Counted from the first letter of the stretch, positions 1-6,528 are shown. The stretch is 10,940 bases of DNA from Actinomycetes bacterium (GCA_023336765.1 JAMBLL010000232.1:1-10940); one strand, 5' to 3'. Program-made: numbers and translations. Notes: generated by a model not told the origin, from the sequence alone.

Positions 1-24
1 AGCCGTCAGCCGTCAGCCGTCAGC
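1..24 (+). repeat. Heptamer array A1, forward (AGCCGTC x3 + AGC)
   Basis: Three perfect head-to-tail copies of AGCCGTC plus a partial AGC begin at the first base of the window, so the array may extend further left. It ends one base before the AGGAG ribosome binding site of the small gene at 37. It is the inverted partner of the array at 264-294. In plus-strand RNA, positions 1-24 can pair with 288-265 using 20 Watson-Crick pairs, 3 G-U wobbles and one U-U mismatch. In the opposite strand the three wobbles become A-C mismatches. Repeats are seen directly; the RNA pairing is inferred. Confidence 0.9.
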
Positions 25-36
25 TAGGAGATCCAT

Positions 37-225
37 ATGCGCATAGCGGGAATCGTTGGGGGCGCAATCCTTGCCTTTGTGGGCATCGTGTGGATGCTCC
101 AGGGATTCGGCGCAACCTACGTGCCAACCTCGTTCATGACGAAAGCGCCGGAGTGGATTTTCATCGGTCTCATCACAGCACTAGGCGGCGCATGGCTGGC
201 GGTAAGAGCCTGGCGCAACCCGTAG
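37..225 (+). CDS. Small two-helix membrane protein (62 aa), unknown function
   Basis: The ATG is preceded by AGGAG with a 6-nt spacer, which supports expression. The protein is short, with two hydrophobic stretches at about residues 4-23 and 40-57. They are joined by a loop containing an S-F-M-T tetrapeptide and a P-E-W turn, and the protein ends in a basic Arg-rich tail. This layout (glycine-rich helix, Q-G-F/L, then S-F-M-T, second helix) resembles small uncharacterised membrane proteins that I recall from actinobacteria and relatives; this is memory of a pattern, not a search result. The gene is convergent with aapP and lies between inverted heptamer arrays (1-24 and 264-294), so it is probably not part of the transporter operon. 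No catalytic residues are apparent. The coding call is fairly secure; the function is unknown. Confidence 0.7.
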   Translation: MRIAGIVGGAILAFVGIVWMLQGFGATYVPTSFMTKAPEWIFIGLITALGGAWLAVRAWRNP

Positions 226-263
226 ACCGGCAACTGTAAGAACAAAGGCCTCAGAAACGTTCT

Positions 264-294
264 GGCTGATGGCTGATGGCTGTTGGCTGACAGC
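264..294 (+). repeat. Heptamer array A2, inverted (GGCTGAT-type, about 4.4 copies)
   Basis: The copies are GGCTGAT, GGCTGAT, GGCTGTT and GGCTGAC, followed by AGC. This is the reverse complement of the AGCCRTC unit of array A1. It ends three bases from the aapP stop codon, which is read on the other strand, so it also lies in the immediate 3' untranslated region of the transporter mRNA. The 38 bases between the small gene stop (225) and this array contain only a weak hairpin (252-264, CAGAA/TTCTG) and no convincing terminator. Confidence 0.9.
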
Positions 295-297
295 TTC

Positions 298-1065
298 CTA
301 CAGAATCTGGCTTAGGAACAGCTTGGTACGGTCGTGCTGGGGGTTCGTGAAGAAGTGCTCAGGTGTTCCCTCTTCCACGATCGTCCCGTAGTCGAAGAAC
401 ATCACCCTGTCCGCAACCTCTTTTGCGAAGCCCATCTCATGGGTCACCACGATCATGGTCATGCCCGAAGCGGCAAGGTCCTTCATCACATCGAGGACTT
501 CCTTGATCATCTCAGGGTCGAGAGCCGATGTCGGTTCATCGAAGAGCATGATCCTCGGCTCCATCGCAAGCGAGCGGGCTATCGCGACTCGCTGCTGTTG
601 ACCACCCGAGAGTTGGCCTGGGTACTTGCTTGCCTGCTCAGGGATCCCCATCTGCTCGAGTAGCGCCATCCCCATTTCCTCGGCCTCGGCCTTTGGTCGC
701 TTTCGAACCCACTGGGGAGCCAGGGTGATGTTGTCGAGAACCGTGAGATGCGGGAACAAGTTGAACTGCTGGAATACCATGCCGACCTCGGAACGGATCT
801 TCTCAACGTTCTTGATGTCGTTCGTGAGTTCGGTGCCATCAACGATGATCGTGCCCTCCTGATGGGCCTCAAGACGGTTGATACACCGGATGTACGTCGA
901 CTTCCCTGATCCCGATGGTCCGATAATCACGACCACCTCGCGCTCGCGCACGGTGGCGGTTACGCCTTTGAGCGCCTGGAAGTCACCGAACCACTTCTTC
1001 ACGTCCTCGGTGATGACGATCGGATCGCCGAGTATTCTTTCGGATGTCTGTCCATTGTCTGACAT
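298..1065 (-). CDS. aapP: Amino-acid ABC transporter ATPase, AapP/GlnQ type
   Basis: This is the cytoplasmic ATP-hydrolysing subunit that energises polar amino-acid uptake through the AapQ/AapM permease pair. Its 255 aa is a normal length for the family. All ABC motifs are intact: Walker A G-P-S-G-S-G-K-S-T at about 49-57, Q-loop F-Q-Q-F-N-L-F-P at 98-105, signature L-S-G-G-Q at 152-156, Walker B I-M-L-F-D-E at 172-177, D-loop S-A-L-D at 180-183 and switch histidine H209 in V-T-H-E-M. The spacing and the F-N-L-F-P-H-L-T stretch are typical of the polar amino-acid (HisP/GlnQ/AapP) group. The ATG has AAGGAG five bases upstream. It lies 24 nt after the aapM stop on the same strand, as the last gene of the Aap operon. 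Family assignment is very secure; exact substrates are inferred from the operon type. Confidence 0.96.
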   Translation of the reverse strand: MSDNGQTSERILGDPIVITEDVKKWFGDFQALKGVTATVREREVVVIIGPSGSGKSTYIRCINRLEAHQEGTIIVDGTELTNDIKNVEKIRSEVGMVFQQFNLFPHLTVLDNITLAPQWVRKRPKAEAEEMGMALLEQMGIPEQASKYPGQLSGGQQQRVAIARSLAMEPRIMLFDEPTSALDPEMIKEVLDVMKDLAASGMTMIVVTHEMGFAKEVADRVMFFDYGTIVEEGTPEHFFTNPQHDRTKLFLSQIL

Positions 1066-1089
1066 GTTGGCTCCTTGTGAAAATCTTGT

Positions 1090-2895
1090 TTAGCGCTCGC
1101 CCACGCCGAGTTTCTTCTCGAGTCGCTGGCTCACCCTGGAGAACGTGAAAGTGAACACCCAGTAGACAAGCGCTGCGAAGACGAGCGTCCACTTGATCGA
1201 TCCGAGGAAGCTGAAGGGCTGGGACTGCGCAGGGATCACTTGGCGTGCCATGTGCAAGAGGTCGAATAAGCCGACAATGGTGACGAGTGAGGTGTCCTTG
1301 AACGTTGCAATAACCTGGCCGACAAGGGCTGGGATGACGGCTCGCAGTGCTTGAGGAAGCGTGATGAACACCGTCTCTTGAAGGGTGGACAGTCCGAGTG
1401 CCTTGGATGCTTCTCTCTGACCGGTGTGGATCGACTGGAGTCCACCGCGAACGTTCTCAGCAAGATAGGCAGCGTTGAAAAGTGTCATTGCACCGATAGC
1501 GCGCATCACGCCACCGACCTCGATGCCGTTGGGCAATGCGACGGGGAGCATCAGGAATGCCACGAGGAGCCACGTGATGAGTGGCACACCACGTACGAGT
1601 TCAATGTAGGTCGTCGCCAACAACCGGAAGATCGGCATAGTCGATGTTCTTGCGAGGGCGAGAATGATTCCAAGCGGGAAGGACAGAACGATCGATGTGA
1701 ACGCCAACACGATAGTCAGGGAGAGACCACCGAGGAAGAACGACCCTGGAACCTCGACGAGGGATTCAGACGAGATGACCAATGCTGCGACGGTCGTGAC
1801 CAGCACCGTACCAACCCAGCCGAAGAGGTACCTGCGATTGGCGGCTCCTTCGCCACCGAATGTTGGAGCCGCAAGCGCGAAAAGCGCGAGGAGAAGGAGG
1901 AGGAATCGGATGACGAACGGCATTGGGAACGCAAACGAGATCACTGCAACGACAAGAAGCACCGCGCCGATAACTCTCCCGACCTCACCGGTCTTGGGCC
2001 GTGAGACGAACGCGAGAAGCAACCAACCGACCACAGAAAAGACGACGAACACAGGGAGGTAGAGCGAAACAACTTTCGACGTGTCAAGATCAGGGTCGCG
2101 CAGCACGATCAACAGAAGAACCGGGAAACTCAACACCCAAAGCGTTGTGAGGGTTCCCTTGATCGCACCGCCAGAAGATCTGGCCCCGAGCAACCGGAAG
2201 ATCACGTACACGATGGCCGCGAGGGCGAATATCAAGGTCCACGGGATCGTCGTCGTCGTCGCTATCGGCTCTTGGACGATGATCTGGTTCCCATCGACGT
2301 CCCGGCTTGGCCACGGAAGATCGACCGTCCATATCAGCGCAATGATGATCAGCATGGCTATGCCGACAAGACCCATGGTCGGTATGACCGGATCCTTAGC
2401 GCGTTCACCTGTCAAGTTCCTCATCGCCCATCCTGCCGCGAGAATCACGGCACCGGTAACGATCCAGATGATCCGCCCCGACGTCGAGAAGGGGGCAAGT
2501 ACACCTCCGAGGACTATCGCGCCGCCCAGGCCCATAAGGCCTCTACCTACGTTTCGGGGCTCTGCCATACCGCCGAGCCTCCACACAGCGAAGGAAGCCG
2601 CAGCGAGGACGATGATGAATCCAACGCTCAGCCACACACGCCACAGGTCCTCGGCCGGATACGCCTGCACCATCAGAAGCTTCATGTTGAACGTTACAGC
2701 GTCCCAACGACCCTTCGGATCGAAGACAAAGGCGAGAAGACCTCGATACGCCAACACGACGATTATCGACGCCACAATCGTCATGAATGCGCTTGCTGGT
2801 GTCGAGAACAGATTCTCCCTCATCCAAAGGGCGGGACCCTTCGGCGGCGGCTCAGGAGGGATCTCGAGCTCTGGTGCGACCATCATGTCTGTCAT
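1090..2895 (-). CDS. aapM: Amino-acid ABC transporter permease, AapM type, with long multi-TM N-terminal part
   Basis: This is an inner-membrane permease that forms the substrate channel with AapQ. The MetI/HisM-type permease domain occupies about residues 383-600. It includes the conserved Y-I-E-L-V-R-G-V-P-L segment near 430-439 and the cytoplasmic EAA loop at about 494-522 (E-A-S-K-A-L-G, then I-T-L-P-Q-A), which docks on the ATPase. The roughly 380 residues before it hold about ten further hydrophobic segments with short loops. At 601 aa it is clearly longer than AapM proteins as I know them (about 380-430 aa), so the N-terminal membrane region is expanded. The ATG follows the aapQ stop by one base, with GGAG 7 nt upstream inside the aapQ end, pointing to translational coupling. 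The symbol is by homology and gene order; BztC-type naming would be equally acceptable. Confidence 0.9.
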   Translation of the reverse strand: MTDMMVAPELEIPPEPPPKGPALWMRENLFSTPASAFMTIVASIIVVLAYRGLLAFVFDPKGRWDAVTFNMKLLMVQAYPAEDLWRVWLSVGFIIVLAAASFAVWRLGGMAEPRNVGRGLMGLGGAIVLGGVLAPFSTSGRIIWIVTGAVILAAGWAMRNLTGERAKDPVIPTMGLVGIAMLIIIALIWTVDLPWPSRDVDGNQIIVQEPIATTTTIPWTLIFALAAIVYVIFRLLGARSSGGAIKGTLTTLWVLSFPVLLLIVLRDPDLDTSKVVSLYLPVFVVFSVVGWLLLAFVSRPKTGEVGRVIGAVLLVVAVISFAFPMPFVIRFLLLLLALFALAAPTFGGEGAANRRYLFGWVGTVLVTTVAALVISSESLVEVPGSFFLGGLSLTIVLAFTSIVLSFPLGIILALARTSTMPIFRLLATTYIELVRGVPLITWLLVAFLMLPVALPNGIEVGGVMRAIGAMTLFNAAYLAENVRGGLQSIHTGQREASKALGLSTLQETVFITLPQALRAVIPALVGQVIATFKDTSLVTIVGLFDLLHMARQVIPAQSQPFSFLGSIKWTLVFAALVYWVFTFTFSRVSQRLEKKLGVGER

Positions 2896-2896
2896 A

Positions 2897-4483
2897 TCAA
2901 CGCTCCACCAACATCATCTTGCGGTTGTAGTAGTTCACGATGGCCGAAATAGTCAGGCTCATCGTGACAAAGAACGCCATCCAGACCACCACGACGGGAA
3001 GCGACTGACCGGTCTGGTTCATGATCGTGAAACCGACTGCAACGATGTCGGCGTAGGCAACCGCCAGGCCAAGAGAGGTGTTCTTTGCAAGGTTCAGATA
3101 CTGGTTCCCCATCGGCGGAAGGATGATCCTGAATGCCTGGGGGAGAATGATCAGCCGGAGATACTGCCCTCGTCGGAATCCCATTGCCTGAGCAGCCTCG
3201 GTCTGCCCTTTCGGCACGGCGAGGATTCCACCACGCACGATCTCGGCGATGAACGCCGCCGTGTACAACGTGACACCTGTCCAGATGGCGAAGAACGGCA
3301 CAGTGATAACGAGACCGGTCCTCGCGTACTGAGGGATTCCTGCGCCAAGCAGCACGACCGCAGGCTTCGAGAACACAAGAGGTCCTCCCTCCCTGACCCG
3401 CATCTGAGTCTCAGCAACAATGGTCGAAACATCACCGGCAAAGGCAGCGGAGAGCCAACCGAAAAAGTTGCCGATGACCGTCCTGATGAGTTCCGCCACC
3501 GATTGGGTGTCACCAGCGACGGTCTCCAGGGAGAATCCACCGACGACGAAGGCGAGGACAGCGACGGTGACGCCGGAAACACCTGCGAAAATCACTCGGA
3601 ACCAATCGTCGTCCGTCATCTTTCCAAAACCTGCGGGCGTCCGACGGGACTCAAAGAAATTGCGAATCCACCACATGGAACCAACAATCGCGGCGAGAGC
3701 GATGATGATCGGGAAAACAACAGGAGGAAGGCCGTCAACGAACGATTCGATCGCTCCAAACACATGGGACATGAAGCCGAGAAGCGGCCATGCGAACCAA
3801 CCGATGATGCCGGAGAGCAAGACAATCCCGAACCAGTATCGGCCACCATGTCCAGGCTTGCCCGTGTCCTCCTGGTACTTCTTCCGGCGTTTGGCTACGT
3901 AGCGTCCAACGAAGAACCCGACGATCACGAACATCAGCCATGGGAGCCATCCCAGGCCGGGGAATATCCCGGCAAAGGCGAAACCCTTGTTGGATACCTT
4001 GAAGAAGTACTCGCCGACATCGTCAGCCGTCAGTGCGGGCAACGTAACGGCAAGCGCTGACCAGAAGAAGATCTGGACCAGGAGCGGGATGTTGCGAATC
4101 GTTTCGATATACACCGTTGCGATCTTGTTGACGATCCAGTTCTTCGACAAGCGGCTAATGCCTATAAGTGTTCCCAGAATCGTTGCAGCGAAGATTCCAG
4201 AAATAGCCACGCGCAGCGTGTTCACGATTCCGACGAGGAGAGCCCTGGCGCCGCTGTCTGGAACGACATCGATGCCTTCACGCAATTGCACACCCGTTGG
4301 ACTTGACAACCACTGCCAACCGAACGAGATATCGGACGATGCGAAGTTCGTCAAAGCCTGTGAGACCAGCAGCGCGAATACGGCAAGGATGGCACCGAGG
4401 ACGAACAGTTGAGCAGCCCACTTGAGAACAGTGGCATTTCGCCACAGCGGTGTCTTCTGATGTTCTCGTACCTGGACTGTCAC
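2897..4483 (-). CDS. aapQ: Amino-acid ABC transporter permease, AapQ type, GTG start
   Basis: This is the first permease of the Aap operon and partner of AapM in the membrane. From the chosen GTG it is 528 aa. An N-terminal helix at about 22-45 precedes the first half of the permease domain: G-I-V-N-T-L-R-V near 85-92 and the conserved Y-I-E-T-I-R-N-I-P-L-L near 125-135. A large insertion follows (about 150-385) with extra membrane segments and a basic cytoplasmic K-R-R-K-K loop near 198-202. The second half carries the EAA loop at about 428-457 (T-E-A-A-Q-A-M-G, then I-I-L-P-Q-A). An insertion here is a feature of AapQ/BztB proteins, but this one is long, since the family is usually about 400 aa. 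I chose GTG at 4483 because GGGAGG sits exactly 7 nt upstream; the frame also extends to a TTG at 4522 that lacks a site. Confidence 0.9.
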   Translation of the reverse strand: MTVQVREHQKTPLWRNATVLKWAAQLFVLGAILAVFALLVSQALTNFASSDISFGWQWLSSPTGVQLREGIDVVPDSGARALLVGIVNTLRVAISGIFAATILGTLIGISRLSKNWIVNKIATVYIETIRNIPLLVQIFFWSALAVTLPALTADDVGEYFFKVSNKGFAFAGIFPGLGWLPWLMFVIVGFFVGRYVAKRRKKYQEDTGKPGHGGRYWFGIVLLSGIIGWFAWPLLGFMSHVFGAIESFVDGLPPVVFPIIIALAAIVGSMWWIRNFFESRRTPAGFGKMTDDDWFRVIFAGVSGVTVAVLAFVVGGFSLETVAGDTQSVAELIRTVIGNFFGWLSAAFAGDVSTIVAETQMRVREGGPLVFSKPAVVLLGAGIPQYARTGLVITVPFFAIWTGVTLYTAAFIAEIVRGGILAVPKGQTEAAQAMGFRRGQYLRLIILPQAFRIILPPMGNQYLNLAKNTSLGLAVAYADIVAVGFTIMNQTGQSLPVVVVWMAFFVTMSLTISAIVNYYNRKMMLVER

Positions 4484-4490
4484 GCCCGAG

Positions 4491-4496
4491 CCTCCC
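4491..4496 (-). promoter_or_regulatory. Ribosome binding site that decides the aapQ start
   Basis: On the minus strand this reads GGGAGG, 7 nt before a GTG at 4483. It lies inside the longer open frame that begins with TTG at 4522. That position is only sensible if translation starts at the GTG, which shortens the protein by 13 residues. Confidence 0.8.
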
Positions 4497-4596
4497 TGTA
4501 GGCCCACTCCACCGCGGACCAACTACTTGCTGGCGGCACCATAGGCATGCTCGCGTCAGCTTTGTGGCGAATGTGAAGGAAAGATGCGAGCTGACC

Positions 4597-4627
4597 AGCC
4601 ATCAGCCATCAGCCATCAGCCATCAGC
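4597..4627 (+). repeat. Heptamer array A3, forward (AGCCATC x4 + AGC)
   Basis: Four perfect tandem copies of AGCCATC plus AGC lie 28 nt beyond the stop codon of the four-helix-bundle gene and 113 nt upstream of the aapQ GTG. This is the exact inverted partner of array A4 at 5139-5169. All 31 positions can pair in minus-strand RNA, with 28 Watson-Crick pairs and 3 G-U wobbles. In plus-strand RNA the same three positions would be A-C mismatches. Confidence 0.95.
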
Positions 4628-4655
4628 GGAAGGAAACCGGGAGCAAAAGGGGTCG

Positions 4656-5015
4656 CTACCTGTCCGACTTGAGCTGCTGTATCAGGGCGAACATCATGCG
4701 ACGGATCTCTTCGAGCTCGCCCGCGATAACAGGCACGATTTCCTCCGTATCACCCCTGGTATCCCTGGCTATCAACACTTGAGTTTCAAGTTCGCAGGCG
4801 GACCCGTATGCGATGCGCAGGAACCGAGCGAATTCCTTCGGCGTGTCGCGACCGCTTCCCTCAGCGATGTTGCTGGGGATCGACACCGCTGATCGTCGGA
4901 TTTGGTCCACCAGTCCATACCGTTCGTCGGCGGGGAGGCTGTCAGATAGTTTGTAGGAAAGCCGTGCAATACCCATTGACCGTTGCCACACCTTGAGTTC
5001 CCGAAAGTCTCTCAT
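4656..5015 (-). CDS. Four-helix-bundle protein, 23S rRNA intervening-sequence (S23/IVP) family
   Basis: The 119-aa protein matches the free-standing 23S-rRNA-intervening-sequence protein family. The N-terminus reads M-R-D-F-R-E-L-K-V-W-Q, followed by a core near residues 28-57 containing E-R-Y-G-L, D-Q-I-R-R-S-A, S-I-P-S-N-I-A-E-G and S-G-R. The segment F-L-R-I-A-Y-G-S-A-C-E-L-E-T-Q lies near 65-79, and an amphipathic last helix closes the protein. Known members form small helical bundles; the related Avd protein works in diversity-generating retroelements, but no reverse transcriptase or template repeat is visible here. Biochemical function is unknown for most members. I start at the ATG at 5015 because family proteins usually begin with this motif. 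Its ribosome binding site is poor, and an in-frame ATG at 5081 with no better site would add 22 residues of unrelated character. It shares the strand of the aap genes and sits inside inverted heptamer arrays. Confidence 0.88.
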   Translation of the reverse strand: MRDFRELKVWQRSMGIARLSYKLSDSLPADERYGLVDQIRRSAVSIPSNIAEGSGRDTPKEFARFLRIAYGSACELETQVLIARDTRGDTEEIVPVIAGELEEIRRMMFALIQQLKSDR

Positions 5016-5138
5016 CCCAATATGAGTATCACGTAGTGCCCGCGGATGGAAGGGGTGTGAGTTCGAACAGCCAAGCACCATCGCGCTGAACTGACAGAAG
5101 GCTCACGAGTTCGAGTCGATCAACCGACGTCGTGCTGA

Positions 5139-5169
5139 GCTGACGGCTGATGGCTGACGGCTGATAGCT
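5139..5169 (+). repeat. Heptamer array A4, inverted (GCTGAYG-type, about 4.4 copies)
   Basis: The copies are GCTGACG, GCTGATG, GCTGACG and GCTGATA, followed by GCT. This is the inverted partner of A3. It lies 123 nt upstream of the start of the four-helix-bundle gene and 12 bases from the aapJ terminator. An imperfect relative of its left edge (GCTGA-A-CTGAC) lies about 50 bp to the left, near 5086, suggesting decayed or seeding copies. Confidence 0.92.
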
Positions 5170-5181
5170 CTCCTCAACCAC

Positions 5182-5207
5182 AAAGGGCGCCCCGGAGGGC
5201 GCCCTTT
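5182..5207 (-). terminator. Hairpin terminator after aapJ
   Basis: A perfect 11-bp GC-rich stem (AAAGGGCGCCC with GGGCGCCCTTT) closes a 4-base loop. It lies 23 bases beyond the aapJ stop codon. The T tract after the stem is short (TTTGTGG on the minus strand), so termination may be partial. A leaky terminator here would make more binding protein than permease, a common arrangement in ABC importers. It also separates aapJ from the inserted element and aapQMP. Confidence 0.8.
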
Positions 5208-5230
5208 CGTGGACTAGATGGTTTGGTTGA

Positions 5231-6361
5231 TCAGCGCGCTGGCGGAGCGAAGATCAAACCGCCGTCGAACCACTGCATGTTGAAGCTGCCCTCACGCACG
5301 AGATCGAGAGGACCCTCGAGGTTGCGCTCGTAGATCTCGCCGTAGGAGCCGACCTGCTTGACGACCTGCAAGAAGGCATCCGCTGGGAGGCCCATTGCGG
5401 TCTGGAGTTCACCTTCGCCACCGAATAGGCGGGCGAGTTCCGGAGTGTCTTCCATCATGTCGCTTGCGTTGGCGGACGTGACACCGTTCTCATCAGTGAT
5501 GAACGTCGAGAACACGGTCCACTGAACCACGTCGAACCACTGGGAGTCATTCTGACGAACGACTGGGCCGAGGGGCTCTTTCGAGATCGGCGCGGTCGGG
5601 AAGATGACCCATTCGGCAGCACCTTCGGTGCCAGCGGCTACTTCCGCAGAACGGTTGCCGAACAGTCCAGAGCCGTCAGTGGTGACGAGGTCACACGTGC
5701 CGGACTTGAACTTCTCCATTGCCTCAGGGAACGTCTCCACGGTCTCGAGTGTGATATTCACACCGTTGACAGCGGCACCCTCAGTGATGTTCTTCTCGGT
5801 TGTCGTACCGGCGTTGGTACAAACCGTTGCGCCATCAATGGCTTCGAAGCCACTGTCGGCGGTGAGGCCTGGCAACGTCGCGGGGTTACCCATGATCTGC
5901 TGACCGTCGTAGAACGTCGTTGCAACGAACTGCATACCGATGTCTGTGTCACGGCTCTGGGTCCATGTCGTGTTGCGGATCAGAACGTCGATCTCATTGT
6001 TCTTGAGAGCTTCGAACCGCTCTGCAGCTGTGAGAGCACGGAACTCCACAGCCTCGGAATCACCGAGAACGGCTGCTGCAACTGCACGGCAGTAGTCAGC
6101 ATCGAAGCCTGTGGTGGAACCGTCTGCCAGGGTCTCAGAGAAACCGACAGCGGTACCAGAGACACCACATACGAGCTTCCCACGAGCGATGACAGCTGCA
6201 AGGGTGCCTTCACCTTCTGCTTGAGCGGTGTCGCCACCCTCATCGCCGCCTTCAGCCGTAGCAGCAGTTGTTGTTGTTGCATCATCTCCGTCACTCGAAC
6301 TGCTGCATGCGGCAGCTACGAGAGCGAGGATTGCAAAGAGCACAGCAAGTCGTTTTAGCAT
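5231..6361 (-). CDS. aapJ: General L-amino-acid-binding lipoprotein, AapJ type
   Basis: This is the extracytoplasmic receptor of the Aap importer. The 376-aa product starts with a lipoprotein signal peptide (M-L-K-R, hydrophobic core to about residue 18). The lipobox V-A-A-A-C places the lipidated cysteine at residue 19, followed by a Ser/Thr/Ala/Gly/Glu/Asp-rich linker to about residue 52. The binding domain shows AapJ hallmarks: K-L-V-C-G-V-S-G, G-F-D-A-D-Y-C-R-A-V-A-A-A-V-L-G-D, I-R-N-T-T-W-T-Q-S-R-D-T, then T-V-C-T-N-A-G-T-T-T-E and T-T-D-G-S-G-L. Four cysteines in the domain could form disulfides. The open frame continues upstream to 6490. I chose the ATG at 6361 because AAAGGAGGGG ends 7 nt before it and because only this start places the signal peptide at the N-terminus. 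It is first in the operon order and followed by a terminator. Confidence 0.95.
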   Translation of the reverse strand: MLKRLAVLFAILALVAAACSSSSDGDDATTTTAATAEGGDEGGDTAQAEGEGTLAAVIARGKLVCGVSGTAVGFSETLADGSTTGFDADYCRAVAAAVLGDSEAVEFRALTAAERFEALKNNEIDVLIRNTTWTQSRDTDIGMQFVATTFYDGQQIMGNPATLPGLTADSGFEAIDGATVCTNAGTTTEKNITEGAAVNGVNITLETVETFPEAMEKFKSGTCDLVTTDGSGLFGNRSAEVAAGTEGAAEWVIFPTAPISKEPLGPVVRQNDSQWFDVVQWTVFSTFITDENGVTSANASDMMEDTPELARLFGGEGELQTAMGLPADAFLQVVKQVGSYGEIYERNLEGPLDLVREGSFNMQWFDGGLIFAPPAR

Positions 6362-6394
6362 GCTGTAACCCCTCCTTTGTTTGCTAATAGGTAC

Positions 6395-6435
6395 ACGGTG
6401 AGAAACACCGTTTGCCGCCGTTCGGGGAACGACGG
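6395..6435 (-). promoter_or_regulatory. aapJ leader with two adjacent hairpins
   Basis: Two inverted repeats lie between the probable aapJ promoter and its ribosome binding site. One is a 9-bp stem (6415-6423 with 6427-6435) with one G-T pair and a 3-base loop. The other is a perfect 6-bp stem (ACGGTG/CACCGT, 6395-6400 with 6406-6411) with a 5-base loop. They could be 5' stabilising hairpins or part of an attenuator. I do not recognise a known riboswitch class. The stems are seen directly; the regulatory role is inferred. Confidence 0.45.
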
Positions 6436-6442
6436 CACCAGT

Positions 6443-6472
6443 AAAGTAGCAAGACTTCGCTCTACATCGCAA
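6443..6472 (-). promoter_or_regulatory. Possible aapJ promoter
   Basis: On the minus strand, TTGCGA (6472-6467) and TACTTT (6448-6443) are separated by 18 bases, a weak sigma-70-like pair. Transcription would start near 6436, directly at the base of the first leader hairpin. The match is modest and other starts are possible. Confidence 0.3.
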
Positions 6473-6500
6473 CAGGATTTGAGTTTTCATTAACTGAGGT

Positions 6501-6524
6501 CAGATGCCGGACACCAGATACCAG
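6501..6524 (+). repeat. Degenerate 7-bp-period repeat R3 (CAGATGC CGGACAC CAGATAC CAG)
   Basis: Three and a partial copies of a loose heptamer (C-R-G-A-Y-R-C) keep an exact 7-base period. The unit differs from the AGCCRTC family but shares its period and intergenic placement. The array begins the structured block that ends at 6698. Confidence 0.55.
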
Positions 6525-6528
6525 CCGA

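Larger units (their letters stand above)
4597..5169 (-). other. Intervening-sequence-like element: four-helix-bundle gene between inverted heptamer arrays
   Basis: The 573-bp unit consists of array A4, a 123-nt untranslated stretch, the four-helix-bundle gene (5015-4656), 28 nt and array A3, all read on the minus strand. It lies between aapJ and aapQ, which are otherwise in the usual aapJ-Q-M-P order. The arms form a 31-bp RNA stem enclosing the gene. In known 23S rRNA intervening sequences, terminal inverted repeats form a stem cut by RNase III, and some encode this same protein family. The resemblance to such an element placed in an mRNA region is an inference. No transposase and no convincing target-site duplication are seen. 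Confidence 0.5.

Noticed and set aside
252..264. CAGAA/TTCTG hairpin as terminator between the convergent genes
   Set aside because: The stem is only 5 bp with a 3-base loop and no T tract follows on either strand.
2081..4060. 659-codon open frame on the plus strand opposite the permease genes
   Set aside because: It lies wholly antisense to two recognisable permeases. Its translation is low-complexity and rich in Arg, Ser, His, Pro and Glu, as expected from the reverse of hydrophobic codons, and it shows no recognisable domain.
4484..4522. Longer AapQ start at a TTG codon
   Set aside because: The TTG has no good ribosome binding site, while the GTG at 4483 has GGGAGG at 7 nt. The added residues are glycine-rich and unlike the family N-terminus.
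4656..5015. True intervening sequence inside a 23S rRNA gene
   Set aside because: The flanking sequence codes for aapJ and aapQ on either side; there is no rRNA sequence in the window.
4588..5144. Direct repeat GAGCTGAC at 4588-4595 and 5137-5144 as a target-site duplication
   Set aside because: One copy is outside the left array but the other overlaps the inner edge of the right array, and GCTGAC is itself part of the heptamer unit, so it is explained by the repeat.
4597..5169. CRISPR array or diversity-generating retroelement
   Set aside because: The repeats are 7 bp and contiguous with no spacers, and no cas gene is present. The protein resembles Avd only at the fold-family level, and no reverse transcriptase, template repeat or variable repeat is visible.
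6362..6490. N-terminal extension of AapJ by 43 residues
   Set aside because: It would bury the lipoprotein signal peptide internally. The ATG at 6361 has a near-perfect ribosome binding site, and the upstream bases contain leader hairpins.
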